The notes under the pieces were generated by a model. That model was not told the origin of the DNA, did no database searches, and was given only the letters and a program-made list of their open reading frames with translations. Below, in pieces: positions 22,721 to 31,289 of a stretch of DNA of 38,357 nucleotides. A program made the translations under genes and the position numbers. This DNA is from an uncultured Pseudomonadota bacterium (GTDB taxonomy: Bacteria; Myxococcota_A; UBA796; SXON01), in contig CAIXRH010000272.1 in assembly GCA_903921785.1 (NCBI GenBank), positions 1-38,357 of the forward strand, in the 5' to 3' direction. Each line of letters opens with the position of its first letter. Within the stretch, counting starts at the first letter, position 1.

Positions 22721-24619
22721 ATGCTGCTCCCGGTGCTGCTGTGGTCGCTGTCCCGCGCGTATGCGCAGGAAGGCCCGACGTCGGCCTCGGTGCCTCCCCC
22801 CGGCCCGGTGGTGTCGATCGGCACGGCGGCGGCCTGGGTCGAAGAGCGGGGCACCGCCGGGTTCGACAGTCGCCTCGCCAGCCTCGCGCGGTCGGTAGAC
22901 GGCACGAACTGGCTCCTCGGCCTCGAAGACGGCACGATCTACCGGTCGATGGACGGTGCCCGCTCCTGGAGCCGGGTGCTGCGCTCCCCGAATGACCGGC
23001 GCGACGAGCCCGACGAAGAGCAGCTGCTCCTCGAGGGGGAGGCGGTGGTCGCGGAGGACGCCCAGCGCGCCGAGAGCCAGTCCGACAGCGTGGAGGATCA
23101 GGAGGGCGTGGCCTCCACCGAGACCAGCGTGTCGGTGGACGCGGACGCCGAAGCTTCCGCGGTGGACAGCAGCGCCGCCCCTCGCGACCTGGGCGCTGCC
23201 GACAGCGTCGACCTCGATCGGGTGGCGACCGACCCGCTCCTGAAGGACCACGACACCGAGGACCGGCCGGCCACCGTCTGGTTCGATCCGGTGGACGCCG
23301 AGGTGGCCCTGGCGGGACGCTCCGACGGCATCTGGCGCTCCACTGACAGCGGCCTGCATTGGACGCGCGTGGACTCCGCTGCGGACGCGTGGCGCTTCCT
23401 CGCCGTGCCCAAGCTCGGCATCGTCGTTGCAGGCTCCAGCAACGGCGTCCGGGTCTCACCGGATGGCGGCGGGCGCTGGTTCGACACGGTGGACGTGACC
23501 GACGGCCTCGAGGTGCGCGCGCTCACCCTGCTCGGCGACACCCTGGTGGCCGGCACCGCCGGAGGCCTGGTCACCAGCACGGACGGGCTGCGTTGGAAGC
23601 GGCTGGCGTTCACTGGGGCGGTCACGGGCCTGCTCGCCGATCCCGGGTGGCCGGGCGGCATGTGGGTGACCACCCCCGGCGGGGTGATGCGCACCGACGA
23701 CGCGGGGAAGAGCTTCTACACCGCCGGTCGGCAGGTGATGCCCGGCCTCCGCGGCCTCGCCCCCCTCGTCGGGCAGGGCCACCTCGTCACCTGGGGCACC
23801 GACGGCGTCTGGGAGTCGATGGACGGCGGGGTCACCTGGCACCCGGTCTACCAGGGCCTCCGCGATCCCGACGTGCGCGACCTGGTGGTCGTGGGCGACC
23901 AGCCGGTGATCGTGGCTTCCCGCTCGGTGTGGCGTCTGGGCGTCTCCGTCGGGGGATCCACGGGCGCAACGGTGTCCGCTCGCGGGGACGCGCCGGTGGC
24001 CCTCGAAGAACAGCAGCTGCTGGGGCTGCTGGTCGACGTCGCCACCCGCCGTACCGGACTCCGCCTCGACACCCTCAACCCGCACGCGTTGGCGATCAAG
24101 CCGCTGCTCCCGGCGGTCCACCTCGAAGCCATCTACGGTCGACAGGTCGGCCGTGACAGCCAGCCGCTCGCCGGGCAGACGGTGGAGAACGCCGACGGGG
24201 CGTTTGAGCTCCGCGCGATGTTGTGCTTTGGGGGCTGCTCCTTGACCGGCCTGCTCGACTTCGCCGACACGGTCGACAGCTACGCCGCCGACATCGGCGA
24301 CTACTCGGGCGAGCTGGCCGATGCCTCCCAGTCGATCACCCCCGAGGTCTACACGCTGGACGGGGAGCTCATGGGCGCGGACACCGAGGCGTTCGCCGCC
24401 ACCAACACCGCGCAAGGCATCCGTAAGTACCGCGGTCAGGTCTCCGATCAGGTGGTCGGCGCCTGGGCCACCCTTCAGACCACGGTTCACACCCCTCCAC
24501 CGCCCTCGCTCTCGGGCGCGGTCGACCGTCTCCTCGACATCCAGGAGGCGGAAGCCCGCCTCGACCTCTACACCGAGGGCGCCTACACCCGCGCCCGCAC
24601 CTCGGAGAACGTCCGATGA
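22721..24619 (+). CDS. Secreted BNR/YCF48-like beta-propeller protein with C-terminal domain shared with the next gene
   Basis: 632 residues. Signal peptide MLLPVLLWSLSRAYA. Residues about 45-410 contain BNR/sortilin-type blade motifs: IYRSMDGARSW, IWRSTDSGLHW, VRVSPDGGGRW, LVTSTDGLRW, VMRTDDAGKSF and VWESMDGGVTW. An acidic insert (95-180) interrupts after the first blade. The last ~200 residues look different: AIKPLLPAVHLEAIYGRQ (458-475) and the end EAEARLDLYTEGAYTRAR (609-626) parallel two segments of the downstream protein. Its probable location is the periplasm or outer surface. The function is unknown; YCF48 relatives help assemble complexes. The stop overlaps the next start (ATGA). Confidence 0.8.
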   Translation: MLLPVLLWSLSRAYAQEGPTSASVPPPGPVVSIGTAAAWVEERGTAGFDSRLASLARSVDGTNWLLGLEDGTIYRSMDGARSWSRVLRSPNDRRDEPDEEQLLLEGEAVVAEDAQRAESQSDSVEDQEGVASTETSVSVDADAEASAVDSSAAPRDLGAADSVDLDRVATDPLLKDHDTEDRPATVWFDPVDAEVALAGRSDGIWRSTDSGLHWTRVDSAADAWRFLAVPKLGIVVAGSSNGVRVSPDGGGRWFDTVDVTDGLEVRALTLLGDTLVAGTAGGLVTSTDGLRWKRLAFTGAVTGLLADPGWPGGMWVTTPGGVMRTDDAGKSFYTAGRQVMPGLRGLAPLVGQGHLVTWGTDGVWESMDGGVTWHPVYQGLRDPDVRDLVVVGDQPVIVASRSVWRLGVSVGGSTGATVSARGDAPVALEEQQLLGLLVDVATRRTGLRLDTLNPHALAIKPLLPAVHLEAIYGRQVGRDSQPLAGQTVENADGAFELRAMLCFGGCSLTGLLDFADTVDSYAADIGDYSGELADASQSITPEVYTLDGELMGADTEAFAATNTAQGIRKYRGQVSDQVVGAWATLQTTVHTPPPPSLSGAVDRLLDIQEAEARLDLYTEGAYTRARTSENVR

Positions 24620-25281
24620 CCTTCCTCTTCCCGCTGCTGCTGTCCCTCGGCGCCGCCCACGCGGCAGACTTCGACTCGCCGGAGGCCGTGCTCGCCCAGT
24701 TCGCGGACGAGCCCTCGGTGGCCGACGTGCAGCGCATGGCGCTCGACTACAGCAAGACCGACCCCAAGTACCTCGACAGTTGGATGCGGGCGGCCAAGTC
24801 GGCCGCGGCCCTGCCGTCGCTCTCGCTGTACTACAACTACAAGAACAGCTTTGGCACGGACTACGGCTACTACACGCCGGAGGAGATCGTCGACGACAGC
24901 AAGGTCGATGGCGAGACCAGCATGACGGGCGCCGAGGCCGACGCGCTGACGTACGGGCCGTTCACCACCGCCAACGGGGTCGACATCTACCACGTGGGTT
25001 CGGTGCGTGCGACCTGGCAATTGGACGAGCTGGTGATGTCGAGCAACGAGATCCGCATCATCAGCGAAGCGCAGGACATCGTGAAGCTGCGCGACAAGGT
25101 GCTCGAAGAGGTCACCCGGCTGTACTTCGAGCGCCGCCGCCTCCAGGTGGACCAGCTCTTGAGCCCCGGCGGCGGGGATCTGAAGAAGAAGGTCGGCGAC
25201 CAGCTCCGGCTCGCCGAGCTCACCGCCGAGCTCGACGGCTACACCGGCGGGCGGTTCACCTCGTCGCTCAAGCAGAAGTAG
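24616..25281 (+). CDS. Small secreted protein, coupled to the propeller gene
   Basis: 221 residues with signal peptide MTFLFPLLLSLGAAHA. A helical N-terminal part is followed by ALPSLSLYYNYK (65-76), a Tyr-rich stretch, then long helices ATWQLDELVMSSNEIRII (about 132-149) and IVKLRDKVLEEVTRLYFERR. The end is ELTAELDGYTGGRF (201-214). The alternation of a short Tyr-rich strand and long helices resembles a piece of an outer-membrane efflux (TolC-like) fold, but I cannot assign a family. It overlaps the upstream gene by four bases and shares two sequence landmarks with that gene's C-terminus, so the two products probably work together in the envelope. Confidence 0.78.
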   Translation: MTFLFPLLLSLGAAHAADFDSPEAVLAQFADEPSVADVQRMALDYSKTDPKYLDSWMRAAKSAAALPSLSLYYNYKNSFGTDYGYYTPEEIVDDSKVDGETSMTGAEADALTYGPFTTANGVDIYHVGSVRATWQLDELVMSSNEIRIISEAQDIVKLRDKVLEEVTRLYFERRRLQVDQLLSPGGGDLKKKVGDQLRLAELTAELDGYTGGRFTSSLKQK

Positions 25282-25287
25282 GGCACG

Positions 25288-26304
25288 TCAGGGCGCGGGC
25301 GTCCAGGTCCGCACGGTGCTCGCGGCGGCAACACCGAGCACGACCTCGCGTACGGTGCTGTTGTCGTACGGCTGCGGCAGGTAGACGGCGTCCTTCCGCC
25401 AGCCGCCGATGCCGCTGCCCCACTCCAGGCCGTGGCCGTACTTGGTCGTACGCCCGGAGTAGACGGTGCTGACCGTCCCGTCCGGGGTGACCTTGTAGAG
25501 GCCCGCGGTGCTGTATTCGGCGACGTAGAGGTTCCCGCAGGCGTCCATCGCCAGCCCGTCGTGCCAGCTGCCGATGCCGGTGGCGAAGACCTCGGGCTCG
25601 CCGGTGGGCATCAGATCGGGGCCGACCGCCACCTTGTACACCGTGCCGCTGCCGATGGTGGCGATGTACGCCACGGTGCTGTCGAGGTTGAACTGGACCA
25701 TCCGCGGCGTCGACCCGCGGGGGAGCTGCAGCCAGGTGGTGAGCTCCCCCGTCGCGGCGTTCACCTTGGTGATCTCGGGCCGGCGTGAACGATAGACGTT
25801 GCCGACGTACACGTCGCCGTCGGGGCCCACGGTGATCTGGTACCCGGAGGTGAGCCCGGTGGCGAGCGTGGAGTGGGAGCCGTCGGGGCTGATGAGCTCC
25901 AGCGTGCCCTGCCCGAGGTTGGTGGCGACGAAGTCGCCGCTGGGGAGGCGGTCGATGCCCTCGGGGATGAGCCCGGGCACGAACGCGCTCGTCTTCCCAT
26001 CGTAGGTCGACGCGAGCAGCGAACGCCCGTCGGTGCCGAGGAGGTTGCCCAGGTCGTCGAACGCGACGTCGTGGTAGCCGCGCGGCCCTTCCATCTCGCG
26101 GATCGTCGGCTCGGGCAGGGCGGCGCAGTCGTATTCCACCGGTCCGGTGTCGATGATCGGGCCGGTGTCGCCGGTGTCCCCGGAGTCGGCGGTGTCTCCG
26201 GTGTCGGCCGAGTCCGCGGTGTCGGTGTCGCGGCCGTGATGCCGCCCCGTGTCGACGGAGAGGCTCGCGGTGCTGCACGCGGAGAACAAGAAAAGCGCGA
26301 CCAT
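25288..26304 (-). CDS. NHL/SMP-30-like beta-propeller lipoprotein
   Basis: 338 residues from the ATG at 26304. MVALFLFSAC is a short lipoprotein signal (Cys10), then a DTADSADTGDTADSGDTG-type linker. The rest is a six-bladed-propeller pattern with repeated landmarks: GYHDVAFDDLGNLLGTD, GIDRLPSGDFVATNL, GYQITVGPDGDVYVGN, DSTVAYIATIGSGTVYKV and WHDGLAMDACGNLYVAEY, as in NHL, SMP-30 and gluconolactonase-like proteins. It lies 32 bases after the stop of the phosphatase-superfamily gene on the same strand. The open frame reaches far upstream but there only shadows that gene. No catalytic set is evident, so binding or scaffolding at the cell surface is as likely as an enzyme. Confidence 0.8.
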   Translation of the reverse strand: MVALFLFSACSTASLSVDTGRHHGRDTDTADSADTGDTADSGDTGDTGPIIDTGPVEYDCAALPEPTIREMEGPRGYHDVAFDDLGNLLGTDGRSLLASTYDGKTSAFVPGLIPEGIDRLPSGDFVATNLGQGTLELISPDGSHSTLATGLTSGYQITVGPDGDVYVGNVYRSRRPEITKVNAATGELTTWLQLPRGSTPRMVQFNLDSTVAYIATIGSGTVYKVAVGPDLMPTGEPEVFATGIGSWHDGLAMDACGNLYVAEYSTAGLYKVTPDGTVSTVYSGRTTKYGHGLEWGSGIGGWRKDAVYLPQPYDNSTVREVVLGVAAASTVRTWTPAP

Positions 26305-26336
26305 GGAGCAGGGTAGCTCGGGGGAGGGGGCGACCG

Positions 26337-27911
26337 CTACTTCGTCGTCACCGAGTCGCCCCCGACGAGCCCCCAGTACCCCTGTGCGCGCACGGCCTCG
26401 ACCTCCTCCGGGCTCAGCGGGCGGGTCGGGCGCCCGGCCAGGCGGGCGTCGGCGTCCACCATCAACGCGAGCAGGGTCCGCACCGCGGGGACCAGCGCCT
26501 CCTTCCGGGAGATCACGAGGTTGGTGCGCTCGTCGGGATCGGCGACGAGGTCGTAGGCCTCCACCGCGAGCGTGGTGTCGGCGGCGCAGTCGGGCAAGGT
26601 GAAGCTGCCAAGCTCGGTCACGGGCACCACGACCCCGTTTCCCGCCTCCACCCAGGGGCGGTCCTTGCGGCGGCGGGTGTCGCGGAGGATGAGCTTCTGC
26701 CCGTTCGCGCGCAGCGACGCGTGGCAGGGTTCGGTGACGCTGAAGACGGGGCGTTCGACGTAGCCAGGCTCGCCACGGAGGAGGGGGAGCCAGGACTGAC
26801 CGGTCATCCGGGCGTCCACGGGGATGCCGACGCGAGTGAGCAGGGACGGGGCGAGGTCCATGCCCTGCACTTCCGTGTCCACGACGATCCCGGGCTTCGG
26901 GAGCGCCGGATCGGCCACCACCAGCGGCACCCGGAGGGTGGAGTCGTAGAGCAGGCCGTGGTCGAAGACGGCGTGGTCCCAGAGGTCTTCGCCGTGGTCC
27001 GAGGTGACGACGATCACGGTGGAGTCGGCGAGGCCGCGGGCGGCGATGTGCTCCAGGAGCTCGGCGATCGCGGCGTCGTAGGCGTGGAGGTTGCTGTCGT
27101 AGCGGGCGAGGGTCCGCACCCGGGCCTCCGCGTCGGGGACGTGCTCCCCGAGCCGCCGATAGACCTCGGTGTAGCTGGCGCCGCTCGGGTCGTCGGGCTG
27201 TACCCAGGCGTAGGGCGGGGCCATCGCGTCGGGGGTGTGGAGGTCCACCTCGTGGATCCACGCGAAGAACGGGGGTTCGGCGTGGTCGATCCAGTCGCGG
27301 ACGCGGTTGGTCGCCGGAGGCTGCCCCGGGGGCGTGACGTCCACGGTGGCGAAGTCCGAGGAGACGAAGCCCTTGACGTGCCCGGGGAGGGTGGAGCCCC
27401 AGAACACCGCGGTCTGGTACCCGTAGATCGCCAGGATGGAGGGGAGGTCGCGGGCGCCGGGGGCCTGCTTGGGGACCTTCCGGGGGGAGGCGATCGGGAG
27501 CGGGGAGCTACCGGTGAGCAGGGTGGTGACCGCCGGGAGCGTCCACCCCGACTGGGAGATCGCGTGGGTGAACGTCGCGCCGCGCTTCGCCAACGCGTCG
27601 ATCGTCGGGGTGATCGGCTGGCCCTCGCGGGTGGCGCCGACTCGGTCGGCGCGGAGGGTGTCGATGTCGATGACCACGAGGTTGGGGGCGCCGGGGGGAG
27701 GGGCCTCCGTGGCGGCGGGCGCGGTGCTCTCGGGCTTCTTCGGCTCCGGCGCTCCGCGGGGGCCACCGGGCCGTGTGCCCGGCGCCTGCGCGGGGGTGCG
27801 CACCGGTGGAGGCGGGGGGCTCGCTCCGCGGCCGTAGATCCACCAGGCCGCACCGCCCAACCCGAGGATCAAGCTGGCCGCGGCCCCGGCCGCCCGGGCG
27901 GTCGCCCTCAC
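26337..27911 (-). CDS. Membrane-anchored alkaline-phosphatase-superfamily protein (sulfatase-like, Thr nucleophile)
   Basis: 524 residues from a GTG that overlaps the upstream stop (GTGA). One membrane segment (about 7-26) and a Pro/Ala/Glu linker (30-75) place the domain outside the inner membrane. The superfamily metal site appears as DIDTLRADR (Asp82, Asp84), with nucleophile region SGWTLPAVTTLLTG and later VTSDHGEDLWDH. At the position of the sulfatase Cys/Ser (C/S-x-P-x-R) there is Thr124 in TLPAV, and the Arg is missing. It is therefore not a formylglycine sulfatase. A Thr nucleophile is typical of phosphoethanolamine or phosphoglycerol transferases and some phosphodiesterases. It is probably linked to the GT-C-like protein encoded just upstream. 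Confidence 0.85.
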   Translation of the reverse strand: MRATARAAGAAASLILGLGGAAWWIYGRGASPPPPPVRTPAQAPGTRPGGPRGAPEPKKPESTAPAATEAPPPGAPNLVVIDIDTLRADRVGATREGQPITPTIDALAKRGATFTHAISQSGWTLPAVTTLLTGSSPLPIASPRKVPKQAPGARDLPSILAIYGYQTAVFWGSTLPGHVKGFVSSDFATVDVTPPGQPPATNRVRDWIDHAEPPFFAWIHEVDLHTPDAMAPPYAWVQPDDPSGASYTEVYRRLGEHVPDAEARVRTLARYDSNLHAYDAAIAELLEHIAARGLADSTVIVVTSDHGEDLWDHAVFDHGLLYDSTLRVPLVVADPALPKPGIVVDTEVQGMDLAPSLLTRVGIPVDARMTGQSWLPLLRGEPGYVERPVFSVTEPCHASLRANGQKLILRDTRRRKDRPWVEAGNGVVVPVTELGSFTLPDCAADTTLAVEAYDLVADPDERTNLVISRKEALVPAVRTLLALMVDADARLAGRPTRPLSPEEVEAVRAQGYWGLVGGDSVTTK

Positions 27912-29623
27912 GGGGCCCCGCCTTCGACGTGCCACGCCGACGCGCCGTCGACGGTCTGGGTGGGAGGGCCGAAGCGCGCTTCCACCGCCGCCGCGCACCC
28001 GCTGGGCGCGAGCGCGTCGTGCACGACGATCCAGCGGAAGCCGAGCGCGGCCACGGAGATCGACTCGCTGCCGGGATCCACCGCTCCCGCCGCCGATGCG
28101 CCCGGGCGTGGCCGCGGCAGCCCCCCGCACGCTTCCTGGAGCGTACGCGCCTCCCCCGACGCGGCGAGCACGGCGTCCGCCGCCTCATAGTTCTCGGCGA
28201 CGGGCTGCCGATGCACGAGCTGCCACATCCAATACGGGCGGCGGCTGCCGTAGGTCTCGGGGCGGGTGTGGTTGTCGTCCACCGGGAGGTCGAGCACGGG
28301 GCCGTCCAGGGGGAGGGCGGGCGGGACGGGGAGGGGAGCGGCCATGCGCGGCCAGCGGGTGGCGGAGAGCGCCACGGAATCGCCGAGCAAAAACGCCGCG
28401 AGGAGCGGACCCAGCCACCGGAGGCCGCCGCCCGCCCCACCGGGCGGGGGTCCGGACGACCCGGACTCCGCGCCGGCGGCGGCGCCCTCGCGGGTCGGCC
28501 CGTAAATCAGCCTGGAAAGCCGAAGCTCCCCGCTCGCCACCCCGACAGAGGCCGCGGCGGCGAGCAGCACCGTCGCCGGCCCTGCCGCCCGGTACCAGTG
28601 GGTGATGAACCGGGCGCTCTCCAGGTGATCCACCAGCCAGCCCGCCGGCAATTCCACCGGTCCGCCCAGCTTCACCACCTTCCCGCCGATGCGCAGCCAG
28701 TGACCGAGCGCGAGCAGCCACAGCGGCGCGGCGATGGCCAGCCACGTCCACGCCCTTCGGCCGCCGAGCACCGCGAAGATCAGGGCGCCGACCCCGAGGT
28801 ATACGCTGGTCGATGGCGTGAAGGTCTGCGTCGAAGGGCCGAAACGGAGGAGGTCTACGCCGAAGCGCTCAACCCGATCCCACGCGCGGATGTCGGTCGG
28901 GTCGGAGAGGGCCGCGGCGCGGTCGGCCCACACGCCGAGGTGAGGAAGGAGCTGGAGGAACCTCGGGAGCACCATCGCGAGGGCGATCCCGCCGACGGCG
29001 GCGAGCACCCTCGGCCGCCGCACCCGCCACGCCAACGCCGGCTCCACCACCAAGGCGAACGCGGCGTGGTACCAGCCGGTGAGCGCGAAGATCCCCAGGG
29101 TGATGCCGGCGATCACGGCGTCACGGCGGCCGGTCGTCGGCGGTTTTGGGCTCGGCCCACGCCCTGCCAGCCCCTCCATCGCCCACAGGTGCAACGCGAA
29201 CCAGCCGAGCGGCCACGCCTCGGTGATCCCGAATTCGATCGCGCCACCCAGGAACGCCGACCAGCCCACCAACGCCATGGCCACCCAGGCTGACGCCGGG
29301 GTTCCCCCGATCCGTTCGCCGAGGAGCCAGCCGCCGAGGCAGCCCAGGAGCACGTTGGCCACCGCCATCGTGTTCCACGCGGCCGCCGGCGACACCAGCC
29401 AGCCGAGCGCGAACCACGGCAGGTTGGGCGGGTCCATGAGCGGGAGGTCCCAGCCGGCGGGGAAGTTGCCTTGGATGCCGACGAGGGCGTGGGCGAAGTA
29501 CCAGAGGTGGTTGTGGACCTCGTACGTGGGATCGCCGATCAGACCCGAGCGCGCGGGCCACAGGAAAACCGCCGTTCCCAGGACGGCGCCGATCGCGCCG
29601 AAGCGGCGCGCCGACCGCGACAC
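27908..29623 (-). CDS. Polytopic membrane protein, GT-C glycosyltransferase-like
   Basis: 571 residues with about ten to twelve hydrophobic segments and a soluble C-terminal third (from about 430). The first periplasmic loop after helix 1 has DPTYEVHNHLWYF, an acidic/aromatic motif of the kind seen in GT-C lipid-sugar transferases, and a second ITEAWPLGWFALHLW. No specific family is certain. GT-C enzymes use polyprenyl-phosphate sugars on the outer face of the inner membrane. GTG start directly follows the stop of the formylglutamate amidohydrolase gene, with no gap. Its own TGA overlaps the start of the phosphatase-superfamily gene, so the three are translationally linked. Confidence 0.78.
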   Translation of the reverse strand: MSRSARRFGAIGAVLGTAVFLWPARSGLIGDPTYEVHNHLWYFAHALVGIQGNFPAGWDLPLMDPPNLPWFALGWLVSPAAAWNTMAVANVLLGCLGGWLLGERIGGTPASAWVAMALVGWSAFLGGAIEFGITEAWPLGWFALHLWAMEGLAGRGPSPKPPTTGRRDAVIAGITLGIFALTGWYHAAFALVVEPALAWRVRRPRVLAAVGGIALAMVLPRFLQLLPHLGVWADRAAALSDPTDIRAWDRVERFGVDLLRFGPSTQTFTPSTSVYLGVGALIFAVLGGRRAWTWLAIAAPLWLLALGHWLRIGGKVVKLGGPVELPAGWLVDHLESARFITHWYRAAGPATVLLAAAASVGVASGELRLSRLIYGPTREGAAAGAESGSSGPPPGGAGGGLRWLGPLLAAFLLGDSVALSATRWPRMAAPLPVPPALPLDGPVLDLPVDDNHTRPETYGSRRPYWMWQLVHRQPVAENYEAADAVLAASGEARTLQEACGGLPRPRPGASAAGAVDPGSESISVAALGFRWIVVHDALAPSGCAAAVEARFGPPTQTVDGASAWHVEGGAP

Positions 29624-30343
29624 CTACGCGCCGCTCGCGAGCAGCGCCCGCCGAACCCGCGCCGCCACCGCTTCAGCCAGCGGACGGGTGCGCACGAGGT
29701 CCTGTCGCAGCTCGATCTCCAGGTAGGGAATCCCGTAGCGCGTTCCGTGCCGCGCGGCGCTGTAGATCAGCCCGACCTTCCCCGAGTACGGCTCGTTGGG
29801 CTCGGTGCGGAAACCCTCGCCCCGGAGGGTCTCGACCAGGCGCTCGGCCAGGTCGTCGTGCCGATCGAAGAGCACGCCCGCCTCCACGTCGCGAGGCGTC
29901 CCCCGCCAGACCGGGGTGAAGCTGTGGACAGAGAACAAGAGCCGGGCGGGCGCGGCGGCCATCGCGGCGTCCACCGCTTCGTGAAACGGCGCGTACCACC
30001 GGGCGACCCGCGCGGCGTGCTCCCCGGCGCTGACCGCGCCATTGAACGAGACCGCGCCGTCGTGGGTGTGCGCCACGATCAAGCTGGCATCGTCGGGAGC
30101 TCGGTTCACGTCGAGGACGAGGCGGCTGGTGCGCCCGAGCACCGCGGCGCTGTCTTCGACGCGGGCGAGCGCGCGGGTGACCCAGGCGGCGCCGATGTCG
30201 TAGCCCCAGTGGTCGCGCAGCAGCGCGCGGGTGGGCGCGTCGACCCGATGGCCGCGAGGGACCCGGTTGCTGGCGTGCTCACAGGTGTACACGACACCGC
30301 CGGGGCGGGCGCGACCGAGCCGCTCGACCGCCTCCGTCTTCAT
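29624..30343 (-). CDS. N-formylglutamate amidohydrolase family protein
   Basis: 239 residues. The family opening YTCEHASNRVP with metal-binding Glu22/His23 is followed by DHWGYDIGAAWVTRALA, DVNRAPDD, HTHDG, a second metal-type HSFTPVW, and the closing YLEIELRQDLV. The best-known member, HutG of the five-step histidine pathway, cleaves N-formylglutamate to formate and glutamate. No hut genes are nearby and the operon is about the envelope, so another N-acyl or peptide substrate is possible. The ATG at 30343 overlaps the stop of the upstream MYXO-CTERM gene by four bases (ATGA). An earlier start up to 30481 would run deep into that gene and is unlikely. Confidence 0.88.
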   Translation of the reverse strand: MKTEAVERLGRARPGGVVYTCEHASNRVPRGHRVDAPTRALLRDHWGYDIGAAWVTRALARVEDSAAVLGRTSRLVLDVNRAPDDASLIVAHTHDGAVSFNGAVSAGEHAARVARWYAPFHEAVDAAMAAAPARLLFSVHSFTPVWRGTPRDVEAGVLFDRHDDLAERLVETLRGEGFRTEPNEPYSGKVGLIYSAARHGTRYGIPYLEIELRQDLVRTRPLAEAVAARVRRALLASGA

Positions 30344-31275
30344 CCAGCGCGACGCCGACGGAGACCGGCCGCCAGACTGGCGAACGCCGCGGCCAACGCC
30401 GCGCCCACGCTCGCCGTGGCGCTCGCCGGCCGGGCAGAACACCCGCAGTCCGCGCACACGGGGGACCGGGTGTCGGCGCACGGGAGCTGATGCAGCTCGA
30501 AGTTCTTGCCCTCGGAGACCGAGTACAACGAGCCGTCGTCCGCGAAGTCCATCGCTTCACCCTGCTCTTCGCCGACGAAGAGCAGGTCCGCCGGGGTGGC
30601 CGACCAGTCGATGCCGCAGTCGGCCTGCCAGACCCACCCGTGTTCGTTGCTCCGCAGCGCCACGTTCAGGCCGTCGTTGGACACGGCGCCGCCGGAGATC
30701 GGCTCGCCGAGGTCGAGGGACGTCTCTTCGGTAAGCGTCTGAACACTGCCGTCACAACTCAGCGAATCTGAACGGAAAACCTTGGCCTTGCCGTCGGTCT
30801 TGGTGACGATGCGCACGGACAGATCGGGGAAGAGGAGGAGCGCCTCGGCGTCGTGGGCTTCGCCGTCTTCATACTCCAGGTCGCAGGCGGTGGCGGTGTA
30901 GCTGTCGGCGTCGGCGACCGGGGCCCGCCAGATGGTGACGTGGTCCCGCACCTCGTCGTTGTCGCCGATGTCGGCGATGAACACACATTCGCCCTGGTAG
31001 CCTTCGTCGCACGCGCCGACCGCGATGTCCTCCCAGTCGGTGTTGGTGGCGCCCTCGATCGTGATCTCCCGCAGGTAGTTCCCGAGGAGATCGAACTGGT
31101 AGAGGGACGCGGCGCCGGAAGAGTCGTTGTGGGTGAGGAAGCCGTCGGCGATGACCGCCAGGCCGGAGGCCTCCTTCGCCGGCATCTTGTCCACCTCGGT
31201 GACGAGGGCGGAGGGCGTCCACGTGGAGCAGACGGCGTCATCGGCGGCGAAGGCGGTGGCGAGGAGCCAGAGCAT
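30340..31275 (-). CDS. Propeller-like surface protein with MYXO-CTERM sorting signal
   Basis: 311 residues. A short signal peptide (MLWLLATAFA, then ADDAV) leads into a propeller-like domain homologous to the lipoprotein at 15288-16289 (landmarks EASGL, TNTDWEDIAVGAC, CVFIADIGDNDEVR, EDGEAHDAEALLL). The C-terminus has ADCGCS (Cys277, Cys279), a hydrophobic helix (about 285-304) and RRRR at 306-309. That is the tripartite MYXO-CTERM signal of myxobacteria, thought to be processed by a rhomboid-type protease and to anchor proteins at the cell surface. The start at 31275 is chosen because it begins the signal peptide directly; an in-frame upstream start would prefix a poorly hydrophobic segment. 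The gene lies 14 bases after the DUF1295 gene's stop. Confidence 0.85.
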   Translation of the reverse strand: MLWLLATAFAADDAVCSTWTPSALVTEVDKMPAKEASGLAVIADGFLTHNDSSGAASLYQFDLLGNYLREITIEGATNTDWEDIAVGACDEGYQGECVFIADIGDNDEVRDHVTIWRAPVADADSYTATACDLEYEDGEAHDAEALLLFPDLSVRIVTKTDGKAKVFRSDSLSCDGSVQTLTEETSLDLGEPISGGAVSNDGLNVALRSNEHGWVWQADCGIDWSATPADLLFVGEEQGEAMDFADDGSLYSVSEGKNFELHQLPCADTRSPVCADCGCSARPASATASVGAALAAAFASLAAGLRRRRAG

Positions 31276-31289
31276 GGGCACGCAGCAGC

